The notes under the pieces: generated by a model
Told to the model about the DNA's origin: nothing
The model's database searches: none
What the model saw: only the letters and a program-made list of their open reading frames with translations
Made by a program: the position numbers and the translations under genes
NCBI RefSeq assembly: GCF_030063445.1
Contig: NZ_JASITD010000025.1
Location: 1-64,000 of the forward strand
Origin: Hymenobacter sp. H14-R3
Lineage (GTDB): Bacteria; Bacteroidota; Bacteroidia; Cytophagales; Hymenobacteraceae
Reading direction: 5' to 3'
DNA: 64,000 nucleotides
Shown: positions 1 to 8,771 of the stretch, piece by piece
How the letters are laid out: each line of letters begins with the position of its first letter
Position numbering within the stretch: the first letter of the stretch is position 1

Positions 1-90
1 CCCCCCCCGGGTGGGGGTGGGGGGGGGGGGCCGGGGGGTGGGGGGCTGTCCAGGCGAGGGGGCCGGGGGGTGAGGCGCCCCGCTCGTGCC
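1..90. repeat. G/C-homopolymer-rich end carrying a partial palindromic repeat
   Basis: The first 50 bases are almost pure C then G runs. From about 55 the sequence matches the right arm of the palindromic element that splits cusA at 2010-2141 (shared core GGGGGTGAGGCGCCCCG), in the same orientation. The homopolymer runs may reflect poor assembly at a contig edge. The downstream end of the cusA half-gene lies 10 bases away. Confidence 0.6.
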
Positions 91-99
91 GCCTATTAC

Positions 100-1992
100 T
101 CAATGCCCCACCGCCAGCACATCCAGCTTGCCAAACTTGCGCAGCTCATACTCCTTGGTCATCAAGAAAATCAGCGGCGTAACCAGCAGAATATGAGTTG
201 AAGACGTGAACACGCCCCCAATCATGGGCAGCACGATGGGCAGCATCACGTCGGAGCCCGTGCCGGTGGCCCACAGCACCGGCACCAGCCCGAACAGCGC
301 CACCGAAACCGTCATCAGCTTGGGGCGCAGGCGCTTGGCCGCGCCGTTGAACACGGCCTCGCGCAGGTCTTCCTTGGTGATGGTGGCGCTGGAGTTGCCC
401 TTGCGGGCCACTAGCTGCTGCATGGCGTCGTTGAGGTAGATGACCATAATAACGCCCGTTTCCACGGCCAGGCCGAAGAGGGCGATGAAGCCCACGGCCA
501 CCGCTACCGACAAGTGCACGCCGTAGAAATATACCAGGTACGCCCCGCCGATGAGCGCAAACGGGATGGTGACCAGGCTCAGCAGCGCCTCACGCACCGA
601 ATGAAACGCGAAATACAGGCACCCAAAAATGACGACCAGCACGATGGGCAGGATGAAGAGCAGCGTGCGCTGCGAGCTAATCAGGTTTTCGTACTGCCCG
701 CTCCACTCCAGGTAGTAGCCGGCCGGCAGCTTGCCCTGCATGGCCTGCACCTTTTGCATGGCTTCCTGCACGGTGCTGCCCAGGTCGCGGCCCCGCACGT
801 TAAACAGCACGGCGCCACGTAGTTGGGCGTTTTCGGAGTTAATCATGGGCGGGCCATTTTCGAAGCGCAGCGTGGCCACGGCCGAGAGCGGCACCGGCCC
901 GTAGGCGGTGGTTTGGATGGGAATGCGGCCCATGGCGGGCAGGCTGTTGCGGTAGTCCTCGGCCAGGCGCACGCCGATGGCGAAGCGCCGCCGGCCCTCC
1001 ACGGTGCTGGCCACGGGCGCCCCGCCGATGGCGGTTTCCACCACCTCGTTTACCTGGTCCACGCTCAGGCCGTAGCGGGCCAGCTGGTCGCGCCGCAGGT
1101 CGATTTGCAAGTACTTGCCGCCCGTGATGGGGTCCACGTAGAGGTCCTGCACGCCGGGCACGCCGCCCAGCGCCGCCCGCACCCGCTGCGACACGTTATA
1201 AATCGTATCGAGCTGCTGGCCATACACTTTCACGCCCACATCGGTGCGAATGCCAGTGCTCAGCATGTTGATGCGGTTGATAATGGGCTGCGTCCAGCCA
1301 TTCACCACGCCCGGTATTTGCAGCTTGCCATTCAGCTCCTCAATCAGCTTGGCCTTGGTCAGGCCCGGCCGCCACTCGGCGCGGGGCTTGAGCTGAATGA
1401 TGGTTTCAATCATGCTCAGCGGGGCGTTGTCGGTGGCGGTGCTGGCGCGGCCGGCCTTGCCCAGCACGCCCTTCACCTCGGGCACCTGCATGATGATTTT
1501 GTCCTGCACCTGCAAAATGCGCTTTACCTCCGTGTTCGACACGTCGGGCTGGGTGATGGGCATGAACAGGATGGAGCCCTCATCGAGCGGCGGCATAAAC
1601 TCGGTGCCCAGGCTCAGCAGCAGCGGAATGCTCACGGCCAGCAGCGCCAGGTTGATGCCGATGGTGGTTTTGCGCCACGTGAGGCACCAGTTGATGAGCG
1701 GCGCGTACACCCGCTCCAGCCCCCGGTTGATGGGGTTTTGCTCCTCAGTTTTGAACTTGCCCTTCATAAAAAAGGACAACAGCACCGGCGCTAGCGTCAC
1801 GGCCAGCACCGCGTCAATGAGCAGAATAAACGTTTTGGTATAGGCTAGCGGGTGAAACAGCTTGCCCTCCTGCCCAGTCAGTAAAAACACGGGCAGAAAG
1901 GATGCTACGATAATAATCGTGGAGAAAAATATCCCCCGCGACACCTGCTTGCTGGATTTCTCGATGATGGCGAGGCGCTCGTCGTTAGTCAT
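100..1992 (-). pseudogene. cusA: CusA/CzcA-type heavy-metal efflux RND pump, C-terminal half of a split gene
   Basis: This ORF encodes 630 aa matching the C-terminal ~60% of a CusA/CzcA inner-membrane proton-driven metal exporter. It begins just before TM5 (SRGIFFSTIIIVASFLPVF, then GQEGKLFHPLAYTKTF), and carries the second periplasmic pore domain and the last six membrane helices. The matching N-terminal half lies immediately upstream at 2097-3455. A palindromic element of about 130 bp lies between them; it brings a stop codon and leaves the halves in different frames. The ATG at 1992 is probably fortuitous, since DERLAIIEKSS is normally internal. A single intact pump cannot be made. Two-piece reassembly is conceivable but unproven. 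No CusB or CusC gene is visible in this window. Confidence 0.88.
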
Positions 1993-2009
1993 GGGAATGG
2001 GTTTTTATA

Positions 2010-2141
2010 GGTCGTTCTGATGGGGCCTCACCCCCCGGCCCCCTCTCCTTCAGAGAGGGGGCCGGGGGGTGAGGCGCCCCGTTAGCGCCGATTGGATTAC
2101 CCTCGTGGTAGAGATGCCTCCTTCGTCAGCATGACGTTCTT
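2010..2141 (-). mobile_element. palindromic repeat element inserted in cusA
   Basis: Read on the minus strand the insert starts AGAACGTCATGCTGACG and ends CATCAGAACGACC. Its centre is a hairpin with arms of about 26 bp (GGGGCCTCACCCCCCGG and complement) around a CTTCA-type loop at about 2066-2071. It supplies the last dozen residues of the N-terminal cusA fragment (NVMLTKEASLPRG) and a TAA stop. Shorter relatives sharing the CAGAACGAC end occur at 10575-10605 and 14437-14468, and a further arm lies at the window start. It encodes no transposase, so it would have to move in trans, like a MITE or REP-type element. Exact ends are estimated. Confidence 0.72.
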
Positions 2142-3455
2142 ATTTAATTCAGTAGGAGCTGCTTGCCCGTCAGATGCCGCCGCTTCCTCGGCTGCCTGGT
2201 GCAGCGCCAGGTTGCGGTACGCATTCTCGGCCATCACAATGCCGTTATCGACAATGACCCCAATAGCCAGGGCTATCCCGGTGAGGGACATAATGTTAGA
2301 GGAAATGCCGAACGCGTTCAGCAGGATGAAGCTGGCGGCGATGGTAATCGGAATCTGGAGCAGGATGCTGAGCGCGCTGCGCCAGTGAAACAGGAACACC
2401 AGCACCACCAGCGACACCACGGCCATTTCCTCCAGCAGCGTGTGCTTGATGTTGGCCACCGACTCTTCGATGAGGCCGCTGCGGTCGTACACGATGTCAA
2501 ACGACACGCCGGCGGGCAGGCCCTTGGCTACCTCGGTCATTTTGGCCTTCACGCGGGTGATGACGTCGTCGGCATTTTCGCCGTAGCGCATCACCACGAT
2601 GCCGCCCACGGCCTCGCCCTCGCCGTTGCGGTCGAAGATGCCGAGGCGGCTTTCGCCCGTCATCTGCACGGTGCCGAGGTCGCGCAGGCGCAGCGGCACG
2701 CCGCCGGGGCGGGTGAGCACCGGCACGTTTTCGAGGGTGGCTACGTCCTGAATATAGCCGTTCGTTTTGATGATGTAGCCCACGCCCGACTGCTCAAACT
2801 TGCGCCCGCCGGCCTCGTTGTTGTTGCTGCGCACGGCGGCCAGCACCTGCGGCAGGCTCACGTTATAATAGGTGAGCTTGGTGGGGTCCACCGTCACCTG
2901 GTACTCGGGCTGGAAGCCGCCGAAGCTGGCCACCTCGCTCACGCCAGGCACGGTTTGGAGGCCAAACTTCACGTACCAGTCTTGCAGCGCGCGCTGCTCG
3001 CCCAGGTCCAGCTTGGGGGCGTGCAGCGTGTACCAGAGCACGTGGCCCACGCCCGTGCCATCGGGGCCCAGGGTGGGGGTGAGGCCGGCCGGCAGCAGCC
3101 GCTGGGCAAAGTTGAGCCGCTCCAGCACCCGCTCGCGGGCCCAGTAGATATCGGTATTGTCATTAAAAATGACGTACACGAAGCTCATCCCAAACATGGA
3201 AGCCGCGCGCACGGCCCGCACCTGCGCTAGCCCTTGCAGGTTGGTCACGAGCGGGTAGGTTACCTGGTCCTCAATAATTTGGGGCCCACGGCCAGCCCAC
3301 TCGGTGAACACAATGACCTGGTTTTCCGACAAGTCTGGGATGGCATCGAGCTTGCTGGCCCGCACCGAAAAAATGCCCCACACCAGCAGTACCGCCGCTA
3401 GCAGCAGCACGAGCACGCGGTTGCGCAGCGAGAAGGAAATAAGTTGCTCAATCAT
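2097..3455 (-). pseudogene. cusA: CusA/CzcA-type heavy-metal efflux RND pump, N-terminal half of a split gene
   Basis: The 452-aa ORF starts MIEQLISFSLRNRVLVLLLA, the usual first helix of CusA/CzcA pumps. It continues through the first porter domain to TM4, with the proton-relay aspartate (Asp403 in IGVIVDNGIVMAENA) at nearly the same position as in E. coli CusA. Native sequence ends near PTELN; the last residues (NVMLTKEASLPRG) come from the inserted palindromic element. Together with 100-1992 it accounts for the roughly 1,040 residues of a full pump. The HYC_CC_PP gene upstream, on the same strand, is a common neighbour of copper pumps in Bacteroidota, which favours copper or silver as substrate. 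Confidence 0.88.
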
Positions 3456-3459
3456 GTCT

Positions 3460-3590
3460 TTAGCTGTCAGCAGCTAGCTGTTAGCTGGTAGCTAACAGCT
3501 TCTTCACCTGGTAATTGAAGAAAAGCGCGCGGGGTAGCCCGGACCCGTTTGGAGAAAGCTATCAGCTGGCAGCTACTGGCTGACAGCTAA
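3460..3590. repeat. long imperfect inverted repeat between cusA and its upstream gene
   Basis: Arms at about 3460-3495 and 3556-3590 are built from AGCTGTCAGC/AGCTGTTAGC-like units and are roughly 80% complementary. The intervening ~60 bases are GC-rich. The element lies in the 5' leader of cusA and could fold into a long hairpin in that transcript. Confidence 0.6.
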
Positions 3591-3652
3591 AAAACCGCAC
3601 GCACGAAAGCCCCGCGGCCAACCGGCCGGGGGAGCAAGGCAACATCCAGAGA

Positions 3653-4039
3653 CTAAACTAAAAAGGCGTGCCCGCGCACGTAGGCGGGGCACTCGGGCGG
3701 CGGGGCGGCGGCAGCCGCCCGCGGCGCGGCCGGCGCGTCGGCCGGGTAGGTGGGGGCAGGCAGCCGGTAGGCCAGGCGCAGCACGGGCGGCACGAGCCCG
3801 GCGGCCGGCGCTTGCAGCTTAAACTGCGCGGTGGTCAGCTTGACGTCCTTGATGGTGCTGCTCACCTTTTGGTTGTGGCAGCAGCCGGCGGGCTTTTTGG
3901 GCGCCGGGCAGCAGCAATGCGCCTCGCTCGCTACGGAAACCTCCGCCAGGCTTTGGCCGCAGAAGTGCATACTGTACACCAGCCCGGGGCTGGACAGCAA
4001 ATAGCTCAAAAGCAGAAACAGGCTAACGAAGCGTTTCAA
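3653..4039 (-). CDS. HYC_CC_PP family small secreted Cys-rich protein
   Basis: This 128-aa protein has an N-terminal signal peptide (MKRFVSLFLLLSYLLSSPGLVYS) followed by HFCG (Cys27), HCCCP (residues 41-45) and CCH (53-55). This Cys/His pattern defines the Bacteroidota HYC_CC_PP family, which recurs beside copper efflux genes. The second half is an Ala/Pro-rich low-complexity tail. The Cys/His clusters suggest periplasmic binding of soft metals such as Cu(I); that role is inferred. It lies about 200 bp upstream of split cusA on the same strand and probably shared its transcript. Confidence 0.75.
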   Translation of the reverse strand: MKRFVSLFLLLSYLLSSPGLVYSMHFCGQSLAEVSVASEAHCCCPAPKKPAGCCHNQKVSSTIKDVKLTTAQFKLQAPAAGLVPPVLRLAYRLPAPTYPADAPAAPRAAAAAPPPECPAYVRGHAFLV

Positions 4040-4135
4040 ACGAGGGTACGGAAAGTGGGGCCGGGGCCAACGCTGTAAAGATACGTCCGCCCGCCGGGCC
4101 CGGGTTTACAGGATTCGGAAGCAGAAGTGTAAGAT

Positions 4136-4764
4136 TTGCCCGATGTGCGCGCTGCGGTCCGCCGGCGCAGCTGGCAGCCCGCCGCCGTTATCGGCGTGGC
4201 CGATACCATCCGCGCTACCTCGGTGGCGGCCATTCGGCAGCTGCAAGCCCTGGGGCTGGAAGTGATGATGATGACCGGCGACAACCCCCAAACGGCCGCC
4301 GCCGTGGCCGCCCAGGTGGGCATCACGCGCTACTTTGCCGAGGGGCTGCCCGCCGGCAAGGCCGGTAAGGTGCAGGAGCTGCAAGCCGAGGGGCGCACCG
4401 TGGCCATGGTGGGCGACGGCCTCAACGATGCGCCCGCCCTGGCCCGCGCCGACGTGGGCCAGGCCCTGGCCACTGGCGCCGACGTGGCCAGGGAGGCCGC
4501 CGCCATTACCCTGCTGCGGCCCGACCTGCGGGGCGTGGCCACGGCCATATGCTCTCGCGCAGCACCATGCGCACCATCCGGCAAAACCTGTTCTTCGCCT
4601 TCATCCACAACGCGTTGGGTATTCCCATTGCGGCCGGGCTGCTGGAGCCGTTCATGGGGTGGCTGCTATCGCCCATGCTGGCGGCGGGGGCCATGGCGCT
4701 CAGCGCGGTGTCGGTGCTCACCAACTCGCTGCGGCTGCGCGGCTTTCAGGTTAAGAATCAGTAG
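4136..4764 (+). pseudogene. CopA-like copper P-type ATPase, truncated and frameshifted 3' remnant
   Basis: The frame starting near 4136 reads VIGVADTIRATS, then the P-domain motifs MMMTGDNPQTAAAVA and MVGDGLNDAPAL, and ends in frame near 4552. It resumes in another frame from 4549 with the last two membrane helices (RQNLFFAFIHNALGIPIAAG, then LSAVSVLTNSLRLR) to a TAG at 4762-4764. One base appears to be missing near 4549. The metal-binding domains, first six helices, actuator domain and the DKTGT phosphorylation site are all absent, so the remnant cannot be an active pump. It is divergent from the HYC_CC_PP/cus genes and shows that a second copper exporter at this locus has also been lost. 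Confidence 0.85.
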
Positions 4765-4785
4765 CATAGCGTATTGCTCGCTAGT

Positions 4786-4829
4786 AAAGCCCCGCTATCT
4801 CCTCAGCTAACGAGGGGTAGCGGGGCTTT
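4786..4829 (+). terminator. rho-independent terminator after the copA remnant
   Basis: Perfect 12-bp arms (AAAGCCCCGCTA at 4786-4797 and TAGCGGGGCTTT at 4818-4829) enclose a 20-base loop. The T tract is short, so it could work in either direction. Confidence 0.7.
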
Positions 4830-5193
4830 GCTGTGGAGGGGGCTGAGTTGTGCAATATCAATTTTTAAGATGACTTTTATCATATGGCCGCCCCGCTGCC
4901 CGAGGAACCTTTGTAGCGAAGTACATGCCCTGGTAAATAGGGCTTTATTGAACTGGCAAGCAAGTAATCGCCCCTGAATAAGTAGCCTGTAGCGCAGGTT
5001 GGCCGGGTGCCCTGGGTGGGCTGAGGCGGCGCGCATCTGCTGCCCGAATCGCCGGTTTCTATTGCAAGCCTGCCTTGGTTTATAGCCTGGCGGCCCGCGC
5101 CGCCACCCGATTACCGTCCACTACCCATCAGTTTATCCCTACGCTACGCCAACTACCTATTCTATGAAATAAAAAACTTACCCTCAGGAAGTT
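4830..5193. other. gene-free region upstream of the polysaccharide locus
   Basis: No convincing coding sequence is seen in these 364 bases. The stretch presumably contains the promoter and 5' leader of the glycosylphosphotransferase gene at 5194. I could not find a TTTG-N19-TAnnTTTG promoter match. Confidence 0.4.
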
Positions 5194-6597
5194 ATGAAAA
5201 GTTACGAACGTTATACGGACACGTCGCAGGTGATTTTGCCGGCGTTGGATACCGTATTCATTTTTTTGGCTTTTCGGCTGGCCGACCACTCATACATGGG
5301 CCTGGTGCCGCCGGTAGAGTACTCGCCGTTTCTGTTCGTCATCTTTGCCCTGCTCTGGGGCATTTTGTCGCGCCAGTTCGCCAACATCTACCGGCTCGAC
5401 CGGCTGATGAGCTACTCCGAAAAGCTGGGCCACCTGCTCTATACCTTCGCCCTGCACGCCGGCCTGCTGCTGCTGGGGGCGGTGGTGCTGCAAGTGCCGC
5501 TGCTGCCGTTTTCGTACCTGCTGGTGGTGTATGTGCTGGCCATTGATGGCATTGTGCTGGGCCGGTTTGTGCTGGCCTTTGGCTACCGCGCCTACCGGCA
5601 GTACGTGGCCAAGCCCCACAGCCGCTTCGTGATAGTGGGCACTGGGGCCAGCGGCCAGCAGCTCTACCACCTGCTCACGGGCCGCCTCACCAGCGGCGAC
5701 TCGTTCAAGGGCTTTTTTGTGGCCGAGGGCGAGGTGGTGCCGGCTGCGCTGCGCCCGCTGGTGCGCGGCACCGTGGCCGACCTCAAGGACTACTGCCGCA
5801 ACACGCCGCTCGACGAGCTCTATTTTGCCCTGCCCTTCCACCAGTACGCCCTCATTGAGGACCTGGCGAGCTTCGCGGCCGACAACTTCCTGTCGTTTCG
5901 CATTGTGCCCGACTACTCGGGCACGGTGGGCCGGGCCGTGGATGTGCTCTTTCACGACCGCTTGCCCATTCTCACGGTGCGGCACGAGCCGCTGGGTATC
6001 TACGCCAACCAGGTGCTCAAGCGCGGGTTCGATATTGTGTTCTCGCTGCTAGTCATTGGGTTGCTGTTTCCGGTGCTGCTGCTGCCGCTGGCGCTGCTCA
6101 TCAAGCTCGACTCGCCGGGGCCCGTGTTTTTCAAGCAAATGCGGCCGGGCTGGCGCAACCAGCTGTTTCCGTGCTACAAGCTGCGCACCATGCGCCGCGA
6201 CCACGGCCGCGCCGAGCTGCAAGCCTCCCGCACCGACCCCCGCATTACGCGGGTGGGCCGCTACCTGCGCAAATACAACCTCGATGAGCTGCCCCAATTC
6301 TTCAACGTGCTGCTCGGGCATATGTCGGTGGTAGGGCCGCGGCCCAATATGATGTCGCAGCTGGAAGAATACTCCAAGCACATTCGCACCTATTCGCAGC
6401 GCCACACCGTGATGCCCGGCATCACGGGCTACGCCCAGGTAAACGGCTGCCGCGGCGAAACCCGCGCCCCCCAGGCCATGGAGCGCCGCGTCGAATACGA
6501 CCTTAAGTACATGGAGCGCTGGTCGTTTGGCCTCGACCTCCAGATTATTGGCCAAACCGTGCTCAACATGGTGCGCGGCGAAAAAGACGCCTTTTGA
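5194..6597 (+). CDS. undecaprenyl-phosphate glycosylphosphotransferase (WcaJ-like, initiating enzyme)
   Basis: This 467-aa enzyme transfers a sugar-1-phosphate from a UDP-sugar to undecaprenyl phosphate, the first step of repeat-unit assembly at the inner membrane. It has about four N-terminal helices (residues 10-130), a Rossmann-like CoA-binding region (GTGASGQQ near 150), and a C-terminal bacterial sugar transferase domain starting KRGFDI at residue 276 with DELPQFFNVL near 364 and SVVGPRP after it. Length and domain order fit the polyprenyl glycosylphosphotransferase family. It is the first plus-strand gene of the locus. The specific sugar (glucose or galactose) cannot be read from sequence alone. 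Confidence 0.93.
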   Translation: MKSYERYTDTSQVILPALDTVFIFLAFRLADHSYMGLVPPVEYSPFLFVIFALLWGILSRQFANIYRLDRLMSYSEKLGHLLYTFALHAGLLLLGAVVLQVPLLPFSYLLVVYVLAIDGIVLGRFVLAFGYRAYRQYVAKPHSRFVIVGTGASGQQLYHLLTGRLTSGDSFKGFFVAEGEVVPAALRPLVRGTVADLKDYCRNTPLDELYFALPFHQYALIEDLASFAADNFLSFRIVPDYSGTVGRAVDVLFHDRLPILTVRHEPLGIYANQVLKRGFDIVFSLLVIGLLFPVLLLPLALLIKLDSPGPVFFKQMRPGWRNQLFPCYKLRTMRRDHGRAELQASRTDPRITRVGRYLRKYNLDELPQFFNVLLGHMSVVGPRPNMMSQLEEYSKHIRTYSQRHTVMPGITGYAQVNGCRGETRAPQAMERRVEYDLKYMERWSFGLDLQIIGQTVLNMVRGEKDAF

Positions 6598-6610
6598 GGC
6601 TTCCGCAGAG

Positions 6611-6657
6611 CGTTTGTCCTTGCGCGCGCCACTGCGTTGCGCTCGCAAGGACGGGCG
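6611..6657. repeat. short palindromic repeat (CGTTTGTCCTTGCG arms)
   Basis: Arms at 6611-6624 and 6644-6657 match at 12 of 14 positions around a GCGC/GTTGCG-rich loop. It lies just after the stop of the initiating transferase and could attenuate transcription into the next gene. It resembles the TTGCGAGCG-type palindrome at 30030-30113. Confidence 0.55.
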
Positions 6658-6712
6658 GTTTATATAATTCATTTAACTACTTGATAATCAGTAGATAATA
6701 GCCAGTAGCTAA

Positions 6713-7483
6713 ATGGAAGCAACCCTCCCCAAGCGCCCGGTGCTGAACGCCCCCATCTCGACGGGCACTATGCCCGATTTTGTCGATACCATTTTGCGGC
6801 TGGGGGCGGCGCGCTCCTCGGCCTACGTGTGCTGCGCCAACGTGCACATGCTGGTGGAGGCCCACCGGCACCCGGCCTTCCGGCCGGTGCTGGCGGGGGC
6901 GGCCATCGTCACGCCCGATGGCAGCCCCGTGGCGGCGGCCGTGGGCTGGCTGGGCGGCCAGCGCCAGGCGCGGGTGGCGGGCATGGATTTGCTGCCCGCC
7001 CTGCTCGAAGCCGCCGCCGCCCGCGGGCAGTCGGTGTACTTCTACGGCACTACGCCGGCGGTGCTGGCGGCCATGGTGGCCCGCGCCGCCCGCGAGCTGC
7101 CGGCCCTGCGCATAGCGGGGGCGCACGCGCCGCCCTTCCGGCCCCTCACCCCGGCCGAGGAAGCCGCCGATGCCGCCGCCATCAACGCCGCCGACCCCGA
7201 CCTGCTGTTTGTGGCCCTGGGCTGCCCGCGGCAAGAGCAGTGGATGGCCGCCCACCAGGGCCGCATTCGGGCGTGCATGCTGGGCGTGGGGCAAGCCTTT
7301 CCGGTGTATGCGGGCCTGGAGCCCCGCCTGCCGGCCTGGGCCCGCCGCCTGTGGCTGGAGTGGGCCTACCGCCTCTGGCAGGAGCCCCGCCGCCTGGCCC
7401 GCCGCTACCTCGTCACCAACTCCTGGTTTGTGTACCTGCTGGTGCGGGCCGCGCTGGGCAGGAAATCAGGAATTAAAAATTAA
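6713..7483 (+). CDS. WecG/TagA/CpsF family glycosyltransferase
   Basis: The 256-aa protein shows the GT26 signature blocks: ANVHMLVEA near residue 43, TPDGSP near 66, a middle FYGTTP loop, and LFVALGCPRQEQW near 168. Members transfer GlcNAc- or ManNAc-type sugars onto lipid-linked intermediates, usually the second step after the initiating transferase. The position directly downstream of the WcaJ-like gene fits this. The C-terminus is basic and Trp/Arg-rich, as expected for membrane-surface association. Codon choice is strongly GC-biased, like its neighbours. Confidence 0.9.
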   Translation: MEATLPKRPVLNAPISTGTMPDFVDTILRLGAARSSAYVCCANVHMLVEAHRHPAFRPVLAGAAIVTPDGSPVAAAVGWLGGQRQARVAGMDLLPALLEAAAARGQSVYFYGTTPAVLAAMVARAARELPALRIAGAHAPPFRPLTPAEEAADAAAINAADPDLLFVALGCPRQEQWMAAHQGRIRACMLGVGQAFPVYAGLEPRLPAWARRLWLEWAYRLWQEPRRLARRYLVTNSWFVYLLVRAALGRKSGIKN

Positions 7484-7488
7484 AAAGG

Positions 7489-7619
7489 AAGAATTGAAAA
7501 GAACGTCCTGCTCATCTGGCGTCCGCTTGTCGAAGCAAGTCTGCCACGTTATCCGAGCCGCTCAGCAAAACGGTAAAGATGCTCTAGTGCTTCCAGCAGG
7601 ACGTTCTTTTTAATTCTTC
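7489..7619. mobile_element. 131-bp element with 25-bp terminal inverted repeats
   Basis: The ends at 7489-7513 and 7595-7619 are complementary at 24 of 25 positions and consist of an AT-rich part (GAAGAATT) plus GAACGTCCTGCT. The interior has no ORF. The size, near-perfect inverted ends and intergenic position suggest a MITE-like element. The GAACGTC.TGCT end resembles the start of the element in cusA, so the two may be related. Confidence 0.68.
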
Positions 7620-7677
7620 ATTCAAAAAAGACCATCTGCAAAAACAACAACAACTCTCTCTCCCAACCCAACAGCGT

Positions 7678-8556
7678 ATGAAAGCAGTGATACTAGCCGG
7701 GGGCTACGGCACCCGCATCAGTGAGGAAAGCGGCATTCGGCCCAAGCCCATGGTCGAAATCGGCGGCCGGCCCATTCTGTGGCACATCATGAAGACCTAC
7801 GCCCACCACGGCATTACCGATTTCGTGATTTGCTGCGGGTACAAGGGGCACCTGATAAAGCAGTATTTCGCCGACTATTTCCTGCAAAATTCGGACGTTA
7901 CCTTCTGCCTCGACCGCCAGCAGATGAAGCTGCACCACACCCACGCCGAGCCCTGGACCGTGACCCTGGTCGATACCGGCCTCGAAACCATGTCGGGCGG
8001 CCGCCTGCGGCGCGTGCGCGAGTACCTCGATGAGCAAACCTTCTGCTTCACCTACGGCGATGGCGTGAGCGATATCGACATTCAGGCCAGCATTCATTAC
8101 CACCACCAGCAGGGCGCGCAGGCCACGCTCACGGCCGTGCGCCAGCCGGGCCGCTTCGGGGCCTTCAACCTCACCGAGGCCGACCAGCGCGTGAACAGCT
8201 TCACCGAAAAGCCCGAGGGCGGCGACACGCCCTGGATAAACGGCGGCTTTTTCGTGCTGGAGCCCAGCGTGTTTGACCACCTCGACGGCGATGACACCAC
8301 CTGGGAGCGCGGCCCCCTGGAGCGCCTCGCCGCCGAAGGCCAGCTGGCCGCCTACCGCCACGAAGGCTTCTGGCAGCCCATGGATACCCTGCGCGACCGC
8401 ACCTTGCTCGAAGAACTCTGGCAATCGGGCAAAGCCCCCTGGAAAGTATGGGCCGCGCCGCCCGCCTGGCAGCCTAAGCCCGTGCCAGCCGCCGCTGCCC
8501 CCGCCCCCGAAACCCCGCCGCGCACCCTGCCCGTGGCGCTGCAATTAGTCGACTAA
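7678..8556 (+). CDS. rfbF: glucose-1-phosphate cytidylyltransferase
   Basis: The enzyme makes CDP-glucose from CTP and glucose-1-phosphate, the entry to CDP-deoxysugars. The 292-aa sequence starts MKAVILAGGYGTRISEESG with the nucleotidyltransferase GG-x-GTR loop, then RPKPMVEIGGRPILWHIMK, a sugar-binding region with FCFTYGDGVSDID, and INGGFFVLEP. The core is typical to about residue 258; the remaining ~30 residues form an Ala/Pro-rich extension. The usual partner, CDP-glucose 4,6-dehydratase (RfbG), is absent, so the next step is either done by the SDR downstream or encoded elsewhere. Confidence 0.93.
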   Translation: MKAVILAGGYGTRISEESGIRPKPMVEIGGRPILWHIMKTYAHHGITDFVICCGYKGHLIKQYFADYFLQNSDVTFCLDRQQMKLHHTHAEPWTVTLVDTGLETMSGGRLRRVREYLDEQTFCFTYGDGVSDIDIQASIHYHHQQGAQATLTAVRQPGRFGAFNLTEADQRVNSFTEKPEGGDTPWINGGFFVLEPSVFDHLDGDDTTWERGPLERLAAEGQLAAYRHEGFWQPMDTLRDRTLLEELWQSGKAPWKVWAAPPAWQPKPVPAAAAPAPETPPRTLPVALQLVD

Positions 8557-8569
8557 AACGGGGTTTTTT

Positions 8570-8763
8570 ACTTAAAAATCAAGAATTAAGAATTAAAAAA
8601 TCGGGAGGGAGGAAGGCTGAATCTGCGTATCCGTCAGTCAGCTTTTTTGGTCCTGAATTTTGATTTGTAAGGCATGATTTTTTGATTGACAGCGGCTAGC
8701 TAAAATTGCACGAGCTGGTTGCCTGGCCCCAGATTTTTAATTTTCAATTCTTACTTTTTAAGT
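8570..8763. repeat. AT-rich inverted repeat pair flanking a ~130-bp spacer
   Basis: An AT-rich arm at 8570-8602 (ACTTAAAAATCAAGAATTAAG...) is largely complementary to 8732-8763. The spacer holds no ORF. It fills the gap between rfbF and the SDR gene and resembles the AT-rich arms at 20882-20958. Confidence 0.55.
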
Positions 8764-8771
8764 AACAAAAC

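Noticed and set aside
206..1843. Several plus-strand open frames antisense to cusA
   Set aside because: They mirror the pump gene, are rich in His/Arg/Gln as expected for antisense of a GC-rich gene, and have no domain features.
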